A DNA stretch of 42,992 nt, from contig JADGAW010000002.1 in NCBI GenBank assembly GCA_015231815.1, positions 1-42,992 of the forward strand, written 5' to 3'. Origin of the DNA: Nitrospinota bacterium. Its GTDB lineage: Bacteria > Nitrospinota_A > JADGAW01. A model generated the notes under the pieces. The model did not search any database and was not told the origin of the DNA. It saw nothing but the letters and a program-made list of their open reading frames with translations. Positions 1 through 8,779 of this stretch are shown here, in pieces. The translations under genes and the position numbers were made by a program. Numbering within the stretch: the first letter of the stretch is position 1; each line of letters begins with the position of its first letter.

Positions 1-831
1 CTTTTGCAAAACAAATGCTCTGGGATCTTTTACCTTATAAATCCTGTGACCAAGTCCGCTGAGAGGTTGTTTTTTTGCTAATTTATCCATAATATAAGGT
101 TCCGCATTTTCCGGGCTTCCTATTTCCATAAGCATTTTAATGGCTTCTTCTGCTGCTCCACCATGTAAAGCACCGCTGAGACTCCCAATTCCTGCAGTGA
201 TTGCTGTATAAATATCCGCCAAGGAAGAACCAACATTTCTACAACAAAAGGTTGAATTGTTAAAGCCATGGTCAGCGTGAATAATCATTAGAGAGTTAAT
301 GATTTTTTCTACAATGGGGTCGGGTTCTTTTTCGTGAAGCATCCAGTAAAAATTGGCGCAAAAAGAAATATCGTTTCTTGGTGCAATAATTCTGTCACCA
401 TTAAGGATACGGTATATAGCCGCAACCATTGTTGGAAGCTTTGCAACAAGCCTTACTACAGATTGATACCGTACATCTTCGTCCAGAACGTCATCCACGG
501 GGTAAAAAACACCCAGCATCCCTGAAGCTGCCTGCAAAAAGTTCATAGGGTGGGGATGTGAAGATTTTGCGCATTCCCACATAGCATTTTCCATCGGAAC
601 TTTGAGGCGGGTGTGAAAGGTAACATCCCTCGTGAACTTCTCCAGTTCTTCAGGCTTTGGTAAATCGCCAAACAAAAGCAGGTAGGCTGTTTCAAGGTAT
701 GTACTGTTAAATGCAAGGTCATCTATTTGAATACCTCGGTAACTCAGTTTCCCAATGCCTCCTTCTGGTAAGCTTATTGAAGATTCGTCAACGATGAGTC
801 CGGCCATTCCTTTTTTTAATTCTTCCGTCAT
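1..831 (-). CDS. gltA: Citrate synthase, partial (C-terminus beyond window)
   Basis: Condenses oxaloacetate and acetyl-CoA to citrate in the TCA cycle (cytoplasm). The frame is open from ATG 831 to the window edge, giving 277 residues without a stop; about 100 C-terminal residues are missing for a normal short-type enzyme. Visible hallmarks are the IHADHGFNNSTF block near residues 184-195, the catalytic-region histidine H223 in SGALHGGA and H262 in GLGHRIY. The catalytic Asp lies beyond the edge. An AGGAG at 838-842 is well placed for this start. The short N-terminus without the usual beta-rich extension fits the type I/2-methylcitrate synthase-like group, so methylcitrate synthase activity cannot be excluded. 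It lies 43 nt downstream of ribD on the same strand. Confidence 0.93.
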   Translation of the reverse strand, partial: MTEELKKGMAGLIVDESSISLPEGGIGKLSYRGIQIDDLAFNSTYLETAYLLLFGDLPKPEELEKFTRDVTFHTRLKVPMENAMWECAKSSHPHPMNFLQAASGMLGVFYPVDDVLDEDVRYQSVVRLVAKLPTMVAAIYRILNGDRIIAPRNDISFCANFYWMLHEKEPDPIVEKIINSLMIIHADHGFNNSTFCCRNVGSSLADIYTAITAGIGSLSGALHGGAAEEAIKMLMEIGSPENAEPYIMDKLAKKQPLSGLGHRIYKVKDPRAFVLQK

Positions 832-874
832 TGTTCGCTCCTAGAAAAAGTTATTGGTTTATAGGTAAAACCCC

Positions 875-2002
875 TTATTTATTACCATTCTGGTACACTA
901 TTTTACCTGTTATCTTAAGGTCAGGTGCTAATTTTATAATATTCACCTCTGATAAAACAGGGGTATTGACTAAATCTTCAAAACCTTCTCCATCGATAAT
1001 TCCTCTGGCGTTCTTTCCAGCAATTATTTTAGGAGAAAGGTAAAGGATTTGTTCATCAATGAGTTTTTGATTGAAAAAGTTCCAGACAGTATTTCCGCCT
1101 CCTTCGATAAGCACCGAAGCAATATTTTTTGTATATAAATAGTGACAGAGTTTTTTCAGGTTAAATTGCCCTTTATTATTTGTTTCGCAAGAAAAAACCT
1201 CAAACCCCTTATTTTTGACTGCTGCAACATCTTTTTTTGTTGTTTTCTTTTCTGAATAGATAAAAATTGTTTCGTTTAAGGGCTTAATTCTCTCTAAAGT
1301 ACAGTTTTTAGGAAAAGAGAGGTTAGCGTTGAGAATTATGCGTACTGGATTTCTTGTTCTTTTTCCTGTAAGTCTCGTAGTGAGTTGTGGATTATCTAGA
1401 AGAAAGGTCTGTTTTCCCACAAGAATTGCGTCAACCTGATTACGGAGTTTATGTCCGTCAATTCTCGATTTTTCCGATGTAATCCACTGAGACTTTCCTG
1501 TGGCGGTGGCTGTCTTTCCGTCAATACTTGCGGCAGATTTATAGATAAAATAAGGACGTTTTTTTTGTATAAAACAGGAAAAATATTTAATTAATTCATC
1601 ACACTCCTTTTTAAGAATACCAGAAACAACCTTGATATTGTTCTCTTCCAGAAAGACAGTACCGGAACCTTTAACGTCGGGGTTTGGGTCTATTGAACCA
1701 ATAAAAACTTTTATAATTCCTGCTTTAATAATTGCTTCAGAACAAGGACCGGTTTTTCCTGTGTGGTTACAAGGTTCGAGGGTCACATACAGCTCTGCTC
1801 CTTTTGGAGATTCAGTACAATTATTTATTGCATGAATTTCTGCATGAGGTTCACCTGATTTTTGGTGGTAACCTTTTCCAATTATTTTGTTTCCTTTGAC
1901 AATTACCGCCCCCACAGGAGGGTTTGGTGATGTATAGCCCATTCCCTTATAGGCAAGTTTAATTGCCTGCCTCATGTAACGGTTGTTTTCTTTATTTGTC
2001 AT
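875..2002 (-). CDS. ribD: Bifunctional riboflavin biosynthesis deaminase/reductase RibD
   Basis: Catalyses two consecutive steps of riboflavin synthesis: deamination of the pyrimidine intermediate made from GTP, then NADPH-dependent reduction of its ribosyl side chain. The 375 residues match a full-length fusion. The N-terminal cytidine-deaminase-like domain carries the zinc and proton-shuttle motif HAEIHA (near residue 53) and PCNHTGKTGPC (near residue 77). The reductase domain begins near residue 147 with KSAASIDGKTA and contains SEKSRIDGHKLR and LIEGGG. The start is ATG 2002 with only a weak ribosome site; the methionine at residue 10 is an alternative. No FMN riboswitch fits in the 51 nt separating it from the upstream glycosyltransferase. 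Confidence 0.95.
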   Translation of the reverse strand: MTNKENNRYMRQAIKLAYKGMGYTSPNPPVGAVIVKGNKIIGKGYHQKSGEPHAEIHAINNCTESPKGAELYVTLEPCNHTGKTGPCSEAIIKAGIIKVFIGSIDPNPDVKGSGTVFLEENNIKVVSGILKKECDELIKYFSCFIQKKRPYFIYKSAASIDGKTATATGKSQWITSEKSRIDGHKLRNQVDAILVGKQTFLLDNPQLTTRLTGKRTRNPVRIILNANLSFPKNCTLERIKPLNETIFIYSEKKTTKKDVAAVKNKGFEVFSCETNNKGQFNLKKLCHYLYTKNIASVLIEGGGNTVWNFFNQKLIDEQILYLSPKIIAGKNARGIIDGEGFEDLVNTPVLSEVNIIKLAPDLKITGKIVYQNGNK

Positions 2003-2053
2003 CGTTCTGAGTTTTTATCTAAAAAAAAATATATTAGCATTGTATCTAGCTTC

Positions 2054-3172
2054 TTACTGCACTTCAGTGTTAAGAAGTTTATTTATTAACGTGAGAAGTT
2101 TTTTTCCACTTGTTTCCCAGCTATATTTTTTTGCTATTGATTGTAAATCACTACTTTCCTCATCTTTAACAGGTAACGAACTGAGGTAACCTAAAAGCTC
2201 CTTATTATTTTGTACAGAAAAATAGGTAAATTTACTTTCACCTATTTCCTTAAAGACCGGAATATCTGAGCAATATACGGGTGTATTTGCAGCAGCAGCT
2301 TCTAAGAGAGGAATTCCAAACCCTTCATACTTGGAGGGAAGAATAAAGGCTTGAGCCAAATGAAAAAATATTGGCAGCTCATTTGGTGCAACAAAACAGG
2401 TGAGAATTACCTTTTTTTGTTTCTGAAGTTCCAACAATTTTGCATAGGTTTTATCAGATTTCCAGCCCTTATTGCCAACAATAACCAATGGCATTTTTAT
2501 CGCTTCATTTTCCAGAACTGCTACAAGAAAATCAAGGTTTTTTCTTGGCTCAATTGTGCCAACAAAGAGTAAAAAGTTTTGAGGAAGAGAATATTTTTGT
2601 GTAGCAGCGTTTTTTTCTTCTTGTGACGGCTTAAGGTAAAAACCTTGAGATACTGCTGGTTCAATAACCTCAATTCTTTCCGTGGTAAAAGGGAATCTTT
2701 CATTGATTTCGGTTAAAACCGATTTTGAAATCGTTATCAGGTGGTCTGCTCTTTTCGTTGACCAGATGATGGAAAACCAATTATAAATCCTAAATGTTAA
2801 TGGCATGGATTCAGGACATAAAAAGGATGTTAAATCAAAAACTACCGCTATGGTTATACAGGGAAGTTTCCTCATGGGTAGTCGAAAGGGAGATGAAATA
2901 TAGAGAGAAATATTCAATTCCTTAAGAAGTGATGGAAGTTTAAAGTTTTCATAAAGCTCATTTTCGGGGTGTTCGTCTATTCCAACATTAACCGGAATGA
3001 GGTTACCCATATCATTGTTACCGACATCGAATTGGCAAGGTTCATTCACAAAAAGGTAAACACAATATTGATTGTTTACCTTTAAGAATTCACTAACAAT
3101 ATTGTATGTCCAATTTCCAATACCGGTGTTTTGTTTTGTAATTGCCCGGCAATCGATTGCAATATTTTGCAT
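2054..3172 (-). CDS. Glycosyltransferase family 4
   Basis: A 372-residue GT-B fold enzyme that should transfer a sugar from a nucleotide donor to a growing surface glycan at the inner face of the cytoplasmic membrane. The N-terminus (IDCRAITKQNTGIGNWTYN) has the glycine-rich acceptor-side loop. The C-terminal GT4 domain shows GTIEPRKN near residue 205 and the E-x7-E signature EGFGIPLLEAAA near residue 283. It is the only gene of the glycan cluster transcribed leftward and is divergent from the methyltransferase at 3348. It resembles the GT4 at 3984 in layout (similar length, IDCR start, TxEPRKN, EGFGIP), so the two are probably related enzymes for successive sugars. Donor and acceptor cannot be read from sequence. 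Confidence 0.88.
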   Translation of the reverse strand: MQNIAIDCRAITKQNTGIGNWTYNIVSEFLKVNNQYCVYLFVNEPCQFDVGNNDMGNLIPVNVGIDEHPENELYENFKLPSLLKELNISLYISSPFRLPMRKLPCITIAVVFDLTSFLCPESMPLTFRIYNWFSIIWSTKRADHLITISKSVLTEINERFPFTTERIEVIEPAVSQGFYLKPSQEEKNAATQKYSLPQNFLLFVGTIEPRKNLDFLVAVLENEAIKMPLVIVGNKGWKSDKTYAKLLELQKQKKVILTCFVAPNELPIFFHLAQAFILPSKYEGFGIPLLEAAAANTPVYCSDIPVFKEIGESKFTYFSVQNNKELLGYLSSLPVKDEESSDLQSIAKKYSWETSGKKLLTLINKLLNTEVQ

Positions 3173-3295
3173 GTAGACTCATTAATAAGTTGAACTCTTT
3201 ACTTTAACCTTCGCTATTATAGTAAATTTGCTCATTTCATTAAGTGTTAACAACGGTATGGTATTGGCAAGGAGTTTTCTTTCTTTTAACGGTTG

Positions 3296-3301
3296 TATAA
3301 T
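3296..3301 (+). promoter_or_regulatory. Putative -10 element (TATAAT) for the methyltransferase
   Basis: A perfect TATAAT preceded directly by TTG lies about 47 nt upstream of ATG 3348; no good -35 is seen at 17 nt. It falls inside the longer open frame that could start at 3228, which argues for the start at 3348. Confidence 0.35.
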
Positions 3302-3347
3302 AGGGTCGTTTCACATTTTTCTCCTTTTATATAAGAAGCGTATAACG

Positions 3348-3896
3348 ATGAGTTTACAAACAGCTCTTGATTTAGGGTGTGGTCTTGAAAAGGCTGAAGG
3401 AGCAATTGGCGTTGATATTTTTCCTTTAGAGGGAGTAGATGTTGTTCATGACCTGAATCAATACCCTTATCCTTTTGAGGAAAATCAGTTTGACCGAATT
3501 ATTCTCAGTCATGTTGCAGAGCATATTATGGATTTGGTCTCCTTCATGGAGGAAATCTACAGGATTGCAAAACCAGATGCAGTTTTAGAAATACATTCTC
3601 CTCACTACTCTTCTTGTAACGCCTATATTGACCCAACGCACCTTCATTATTTCTCGTTGATGACCTTTGATTTCTTCTGCGGGGACACAAAGCATGGTTA
3701 TATTGTGAAATCAAAATTTTCTGTGGTTAAAAGGGATGTTGAGTTTTGGCCACTTCACGATAAGCTTAAGTGGGTTCCCTATAATTGGTTAGGTCCACGG
3801 TGGTTGGCTCGAAATCATATAGTTTTATATGAAAGGTTTTTTGCTTTTATTTTTCCCTTAAAAGAATTTTCTGTTTATTTGAAGGTTATTAAATAG
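3348..3896 (+). CDS. Class I SAM-dependent methyltransferase
   Basis: A 182-residue methyltransferase of the Methyltransf_11-like group. Right after the start it has the SAM-binding motif I as DLGCGLEKAEGAIGVD (residues about 7-22). Further on come DVVHDLNQYPYPFEENQFDRI and HVAEHIMDLVSFMEEIYRIAKP, the usual motif II/III region. I chose ATG 3348 because the domain starts there and a TATAAT box lies just upstream. The same frame is open from ATG 3228, but those extra 40 residues are hydrophobic and unlike the family. In this locus it probably methylates a sugar or a glycan end; a proposed substrate would be a guess. Confidence 0.8.
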   Translation: MSLQTALDLGCGLEKAEGAIGVDIFPLEGVDVVHDLNQYPYPFEENQFDRIILSHVAEHIMDLVSFMEEIYRIAKPDAVLEIHSPHYSSCNAYIDPTHLHYFSLMTFDFFCGDTKHGYIVKSKFSVVKRDVEFWPLHDKLKWVPYNWLGPRWLARNHIVLYERFFAFIFPLKEFSVYLKVIK

Positions 3897-3983
3897 AGCC
3901 AAGCAGAAAAATTTTGTAACGACAGTTTATCAAAGAGGGTAGGCGTTTAATTCTACTGCTTTAATCATCATAAGAAAAAGAGC

Positions 3984-5102
3984 ATGAAAATCGGCATTGA
4001 TTGCAGGTCTCTCAGGGATTCTCAAACATCCGGCATTAACACATACCTGAAAAATATGGTTAGAATTTTGGGTGAACGTGATACGGAAAATGAATATATT
4101 CTTTACTGTCACAAAGACTTCGACTTTACATTGCCAAATCAGCGTTGGAGTAAAAAGACAGGAGCAATAACTCAGTTTGGCAATCTTTGGTTACACCTTG
4201 AACTTCCTTTTTGGTTACAAAAGGACAGGATTGACCTTTTTTGGGGAGCATTACAGCTTCTTCCCATCTCTTTACCATCAAATATTAAAGGTGTTATTAC
4301 CCTCTACGACCTTGTTCCTTTTATTTACCCGGAAACAATGTCAAATAAAAATCTTCTGGCAAATAAAATGTTTTTGTCAGCTTCTCTTAAAAAGGCGAGG
4401 GGAATAAACACCATTTCTGCTTCAACCTTACGTGACTTACAGGAACGTTTTAACCTTGAGGATAAGTTGGTTAAAGTTACTCATTTGGGGGTTTCAGACA
4501 ATATCAGACCGCAAAACCTTATAACTGCTCAGAAAAGGGTAAAGGAACTTTACTCAATTTCAAAACCTTATATCTTAACGGTCGGGACGTTAGAGCCAAG
4601 AAAGAATGTTTTGGGAACTCTGAAGGCATTTGAGCAGGTAGCTGATAAAATCCCACATCACTTGGTAATTGCTGGTGGTTCAGGATGGAAAAACAGTACC
4701 ATCGCACAAAGCATAAAGGAAAGTTCATTTAATGAAAGAATTCATCTAGTGGGTTATGTTGAAGATGCAGACCTTGCAGATGTCTATAGTGCAGCCAGCT
4801 TATTTATATTTCCTTCTTTTCACGAAGGATTTGGAATTCCTCCTCTCGAGGCAATGGCATGTGGTGTTCCTGTAGTTGCTTCAAACAGTTCATCGTTACC
4901 TGAGATATTAGGCGATGCAGCGGTTTTAGTTGACCCACATAATACCGAGAGTATTTCCGAGGGAATAATGAAAATATTGGAAGACCCTACAGCTCCAGAA
5001 GAATATAAAGAGAAGGGGCGTTTAAAAGCATCCGCCTATCGGTGGGAAAAAACAGCGGATGAGCTTCTATCTCTTTTTAATGAATGCTCATCAATAAATT
5101 AA
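3984..5102 (+). CDS. Glycosyltransferase family 4
   Basis: A 372-residue GT-B retaining glycosyltransferase, expected at the inner membrane face in glycan assembly. It begins MKIGIDCRSLRDSQTSGINTY, a glycine/threonine-rich N-terminal loop like that of the upstream GT4. The donor-binding domain holds VGTLEPRKN near residue 196, VGYVEDADLADVY near residue 255 and EGFGIPPLEAMACGVPVV near residue 281, with the two GT4 glutamates. Mannosyltransferases of the WbaZ/MtfB type look like this, but specificity is not established here. Its 3' end overlaps the radical SAM gene by 19 nt, so the two are probably translationally coupled. Confidence 0.9.
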   Translation: MKIGIDCRSLRDSQTSGINTYLKNMVRILGERDTENEYILYCHKDFDFTLPNQRWSKKTGAITQFGNLWLHLELPFWLQKDRIDLFWGALQLLPISLPSNIKGVITLYDLVPFIYPETMSNKNLLANKMFLSASLKKARGINTISASTLRDLQERFNLEDKLVKVTHLGVSDNIRPQNLITAQKRVKELYSISKPYILTVGTLEPRKNVLGTLKAFEQVADKIPHHLVIAGGSGWKNSTIAQSIKESSFNERIHLVGYVEDADLADVYSAASLFIFPSFHEGFGIPPLEAMACGVPVVASNSSSLPEILGDAAVLVDPHNTESISEGIMKILEDPTAPEEYKEKGRLKASAYRWEKTADELLSLFNECSSIN

Positions 5103-6094
5103 TATTAGCAATGTTAGTCGCACTTACCAATAAAACCAGCATTTTTTTACGAAAGATAAGGGGAAAAATCAATGAACGAAAAGGAGAAAAGGTTGCTAAC
5201 AATCCATTTTCAATATTTAATGTTGAATTGACAAATAAGTGTCCCATGAGTTGTATTATGTGTCCACGAACAAATAATATGACCCGTAATGAAGGCTTTA
5301 TGAATTTTGAACTTTTTAAGAAAGTAGTTGATGAATTTACAGAAAAAAACCCTAAAGCATGTGACGGTGAGTTTTGGTTGCATCATTTCGGTGAAAGTTT
5401 GATGCATCCTGGTTTCCCCATATTTATTGAGTATGCTATTAAAAAAGGCTTAAAAGCTTCTATCTCAATAAACCCCATAATGCTTAAGAAGGAAATCGCT
5501 ACCAATTTGCTTAAAGCAAATCCATCTATGATTTATCTCTCGCTTGACGGACATGATGATGGTTCATTTGAAAGAATCCGTGGATTAAAAAACTCTTATA
5601 GGAAATCAAAAGAATATCTTCTCAACTTTCTGGAAATTAAAAAGAGTCTTGGAGTTAAAACAAAAGTATTGCTTTCCATGATAGATTTTGACCAAAATAA
5701 GGAAAGTATTCAGCAAACGAAGAAATATTGGGAAAAGATTGATGGAATAGATGAATTCCTTATTAAAGAGTTTGTAAAGTGGGATGGTAAAGCAGCAGAC
5801 GTGAATCAACTTGTTAATGACAGTAAGCGAGTAAGGAACAAAAGCAAGAAGGTCGTATGTAAATTCCCTTGGAAATCGATGACCGTTACGTGGGATGGAA
5901 ATGTTGTTCCCTGTTGTTACGATTACAACAATAGATATATACTGGGGAACGTTGAAAAACAAACCCTTTCTGAAATATGGAACGGTGAAAAAATGCAGTT
6001 ATTACGGGAAGAATTTATTCATAATGACGTAACAAACACTTTATGCTCGGACTGTGAAATGCTTTACTCCAACAAAAGTTTTTCAATACTTTAA
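5084..6094 (+). CDS. Radical SAM/SPASM domain protein in glycan locus
   Basis: A 336-residue radical SAM enzyme. The [4Fe-4S]-SAM cluster motif CxxxCxxC is C53, C57, C60 (NKCPMSCIMCP). A C-terminal SPASM-type region has CKFPW, VVPCCYDY and LCSDC cysteines that would bind an auxiliary cluster, plus the linker LGNVEKQTLSEIW typical of SPASM proteins. Such proteins modify peptides or carry out dehydrogenation and epimerisation-type chemistry; members in polysaccharide clusters are common but mostly uncharacterised. No short precursor peptide gene is evident beside it, so a sugar or lipid-linked substrate is more likely (inference). The start at ATG 5084 overlaps the upstream GT4; ATG 5111 is an alternative. 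Neither has a strong ribosome site. Confidence 0.88.
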   Translation: MLINKLILAMLVALTNKTSIFLRKIRGKINERKGEKVANNPFSIFNVELTNKCPMSCIMCPRTNNMTRNEGFMNFELFKKVVDEFTEKNPKACDGEFWLHHFGESLMHPGFPIFIEYAIKKGLKASISINPIMLKKEIATNLLKANPSMIYLSLDGHDDGSFERIRGLKNSYRKSKEYLLNFLEIKKSLGVKTKVLLSMIDFDQNKESIQQTKKYWEKIDGIDEFLIKEFVKWDGKAADVNQLVNDSKRVRNKSKKVVCKFPWKSMTVTWDGNVVPCCYDYNNRYILGNVEKQTLSEIWNGEKMQLLREEFIHNDVTNTLCSDCEMLYSNKSFSIL

Positions 6095-6106
6095 TTGATA
6101 GCAATA

Positions 6107-6934
6107 ATGTCAACTATTTTAAGCCAAATGTATAACGAATTACGTTGTCAGTTTTTTATCTTAACGGGTAAGAAACCTTTTAGTAAAGGATATCCAGCCT
6201 ATAAAGACCGTGAAATTATCAAGGTAATCAAAAATGACTCCTTTAGCCTGAAACGTTTACCAAAAGGCTTTGGTTACCGAGTTGATGAAAGAATTATTGA
6301 ATATCCTTGGCTTTTGTCCCGACTTAAAGAGCAGCAGGAGCTTTTGCTTGATGCTGGTTCTGCTTTAAATATTGATTACATTCTTTCTCATCCAGTTCTT
6401 GAATCAAAAAAGATATTTATTTCAACATTGGCTCCTGAAGAGAACTGTTTTTGGAAAAGAGGTATTTCCTATATATATCAGGACTTAAGAAGTACCTGTT
6501 TTCAGGATGAATATTTTGATTCGGTGGCGAGTATTTCAACCTTAGAGCATATTGGACTTGATAACAGCCGGTATATAAAAAGTTCAAAAAATGGTGTGGA
6601 GAAAACATCCGGGTCATATATTGAAGCCGTTAAAGAAATTCATAGAATACTTAAGGTTGGAGGAAAATTATATATAACTCTTCCCTTTGGTGAATACAAA
6701 AACCATAGTTGGTTTCAGATTTTTAATGCTGAAATGATCGACGAACTAATTGGTGCTTTCCAACCAAAATCCTGTATTGAGAGTCATTTTCGCTACCAAG
6801 CAGATGGTTGGAAGGTTTCTTCAAGGGAGGATTCAAAAAATGCTCAATACTTTGACTACAATACACAAAAGGAATTTGACGAAAACTTTACTGTAGCAGC
6901 AGGAGCATTGGTTTGTCTGGAGTTTGTGAAATGA
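6107..6934 (+). CDS. Class I SAM-dependent methyltransferase-like protein
   Basis: A 275-residue protein with a weakly conserved class I methyltransferase fold. LLLDAGSALNIDYIL (around residue 83) replaces the usual DxGxGxG motif I. It is followed by SVASISTLEHIGLDNSRY and EIHRILKVGGKLYITLPFGEY, which match the motif II/post-II region of Methyltransf_11 proteins. I prefer ATG 6107; TTG 6095 directly after the upstream stop would add four residues. The last bases overlap the acyltransferase start (ATGA). It is probably a glycan or sugar methyltransferase, but the modified motif I leaves room for a non-catalytic role. Confidence 0.75.
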   Translation: MSTILSQMYNELRCQFFILTGKKPFSKGYPAYKDREIIKVIKNDSFSLKRLPKGFGYRVDERIIEYPWLLSRLKEQQELLLDAGSALNIDYILSHPVLESKKIFISTLAPEENCFWKRGISYIYQDLRSTCFQDEYFDSVASISTLEHIGLDNSRYIKSSKNGVEKTSGSYIEAVKEIHRILKVGGKLYITLPFGEYKNHSWFQIFNAEMIDELIGAFQPKSCIESHFRYQADGWKVSSREDSKNAQYFDYNTQKEFDENFTVAAGALVCLEFVK

Positions 6935-7503
6935 TAAAAAAAATCAAAAGATTTTTGGCCAAACGAAAACATAATCTTGATAGAAGCGTTCTTTGGTTTG
7001 ACTCAGCAGTTATTTACAATAATTGCGGTAATGCTGATGCAATACAAATTGGCTGCAATAGTTCTATTAAAGGGGAATTGCTAACTTTTGGTCATGGTGG
7101 AAAAATTACTATAGGTGAGCATTGTTTTATTGGAGAACAGACAAAAATATGGTCAGCTATAGATATTTCCATTGGTAATCGGGTTCTTATTGCGCATAAT
7201 GTAAATATCTTTGATAATGATACACATCCTCTCTCTGCAGAGGAAAGACATGAGCAGTTCAAAGCAATTATGACTACAGGGCATCCAAAGAAAATCAATT
7301 TACAGGAAATTCCTGTAAAAATAGAAGATGATGTCTGGATAGGTTGTAACGTAATTATTTTAAAGGGGGTAACGATTGGAAAAGGTGCTGTAGTTGGTGC
7401 TGGAAGTGTAGTTGTTAAGGATGTGGCATCAAATAGTGTTGTTGCCGGAAATCCTGCAAAATCTATTAGGGTTATTACCTCAAAAGAATCACTAGCAGAA
7501 TAA
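6931..7503 (+). CDS. Hexapeptide-repeat (left-handed beta-helix) acyltransferase
   Basis: A 190-residue member of the LbH acetyltransferase family (WbbJ/maltose-galactoside acetyltransferase-like), which transfers an acetyl or similar acyl group from acyl-CoA to a sugar hydroxyl or amine. Hexapeptide turns are visible as ITIGEHCFIGEQTKIW, ISIGNRVLIAHNVNIF and VTIGKGAVVGAGSVVVKDV. The active-site histidine region is FDNDTHPLS, and IEDDVWIGCNVIILKG is the family's best-conserved segment. The ATG at 6931 overlaps the upstream stop; a TTG at 6913 is possible but unnecessary. It ends in the base that begins the flippase ATG, indicating tight coupling. It probably O-acetylates the glycan made by this locus. 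Confidence 0.88.
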   Translation: MIKKIKRFLAKRKHNLDRSVLWFDSAVIYNNCGNADAIQIGCNSSIKGELLTFGHGGKITIGEHCFIGEQTKIWSAIDISIGNRVLIAHNVNIFDNDTHPLSAEERHEQFKAIMTTGHPKKINLQEIPVKIEDDVWIGCNVIILKGVTIGKGAVVGAGSVVVKDVASNSVVAGNPAKSIRVITSKESLAE

Positions 7504-8750
7504 TGACCTTTCGTAAATCTCTCATCAGGGTATCTTCTGAAAGTCTTTCAAGAATTTCAGGGCTCTTAGTAGTTCTCGCATTTTCAAGAATTTATGGCGT
7601 TGAAAATTTTGGTATTTTCAGTATTTGTAATGTTATTGCAATGGGGGTTGTCATAATTTCTGATTTCGGAGCCGGGCTATATCTTATTAGCAACCTTGGT
7701 GGTGATGAAAAGAAAGTAAATAGGCAGTTTCATTACATTATTCCTTATAGGTTTATTTTTAATTTAATCCTTGGTTGGGGAAGTTGGCTTTTTTTTTATT
7801 TTTCCGGTTATAACGATGAATGGTTATTTATTCTTGCTTTCATGCTTATTTGGCAAATTGCTCTAGGCTGGGTTGAATTTATTGGGTATGCTTTTTTAGC
7901 AAGTGGAAAGGTTTTTCAGGATTTTTTCATTAAATTAATTGCCAAAGTAACGATTTCTATAATTCTCATTTACCTTATTTGGAACGGTTTACAGTTCGTT
8001 TCTGCCCTTCAATTTGCTGCTGCTGGAACTTTAATTGGGGTTCTTTTTTCCTTTATTCTATATTATAGGAATTTTTCTCTATCAGGTTTTTTTGCCAGTG
8101 GGGAAGATAAGAAGGAATTATGGATAAAATGCAGCCCGCTTTTTGTTTGTGCTTTTGCTTCTTTTGCCTGTTCCCGCAATGACTTTCTTATTTTGCAATG
8201 GGCGGGAATAACCGAGGTGGAACTTGGACTTTTTGCTTCTGTTGCTCGATTGCAAGATATGATGTTGCTTTTTGTTATATTTTTTATGGAGGCATTTTCT
8301 GTAAAAATGAGCAAACATTTTCATGAAAAAGATGCAGAGCTTCAAAAGAAATGGACTTTTCTTATTCTTTCCTTTGGTGTAGCAGGGGTTTTTTTCGCAA
8401 CTCTTCTCACTATTGATCCATACTGGTTATTGGAAAAACTTTTTGGTCAAGGATTTTCTGATGGGGGGTGGATTCTCGCTATCTGGGCTTGGAGAATACC
8501 ACTTGTTTTTATGAGACTTACTGCTCAGTATGGAACTGCAACTCTCCATGCTCAAAAGGAATCAGCACAATTAACATTGGCAGCGATGGCATTCAGTGTA
8601 GTTTGTAATATTGTTGTGGTAAAGATGTATGGTGTTTTAGGGGTAGTTATTGTTGGGTTTGGAGTGGAAGTTCTTATATTAACTGCCACAATATTTGTTG
8701 TAAGAAAAAAGTTAAAAGACAACTCTATTGAGATGGCCAGACTTCAATAA
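7503..8750 (+). CDS. Polysaccharide flippase, Wzx/MATE-like
   Basis: A 415-residue polytopic membrane protein with about 12 hydrophobic segments spread over its whole length, as in O-antigen/teichoic-acid flippases of the MVF/PST superfamily. The N-terminus (ESLSRISGLLVVLAFSRIYG) is the amphipathic start seen in Wzx proteins. SRNDFLILQWAG near residue 222 and AQYGTATLHAQKES near residue 339 are recognisable family positions. It would move undecaprenyl-linked oligosaccharides from the cytoplasmic to the periplasmic leaflet. It starts on the last base of the acyltransferase stop. A Wzy polymerase is not obvious nearby unless one of the two downstream membrane proteins serves. Confidence 0.88.
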   Translation: MTFRKSLIRVSSESLSRISGLLVVLAFSRIYGVENFGIFSICNVIAMGVVIISDFGAGLYLISNLGGDEKKVNRQFHYIIPYRFIFNLILGWGSWLFFYFSGYNDEWLFILAFMLIWQIALGWVEFIGYAFLASGKVFQDFFIKLIAKVTISIILIYLIWNGLQFVSALQFAAAGTLIGVLFSFILYYRNFSLSGFFASGEDKKELWIKCSPLFVCAFASFACSRNDFLILQWAGITEVELGLFASVARLQDMMLLFVIFFMEAFSVKMSKHFHEKDAELQKKWTFLILSFGVAGVFFATLLTIDPYWLLEKLFGQGFSDGGWILAIWAWRIPLVFMRLTAQYGTATLHAQKESAQLTLAAMAFSVVCNIVVVKMYGVLGVVIVGFGVEVLILTATIFVVRKKLKDNSIEMARLQ

Positions 8751-8779
8751 ATGGCTTAATCTATAACTCAATTAAAAAC

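Noticed and set aside
2003..2053. FMN riboswitch before ribD
   Set aside because: The gap to the upstream gene is only 51 nt, too short, and no RFN-type conserved blocks are present.
3228..3347. N-terminal extension of the first methyltransferase from ATG 3228
   Set aside because: The domain starts at 3348 and a TATAAT box lies at 3296-3301, inside the extension; the extra residues do not resemble the family.
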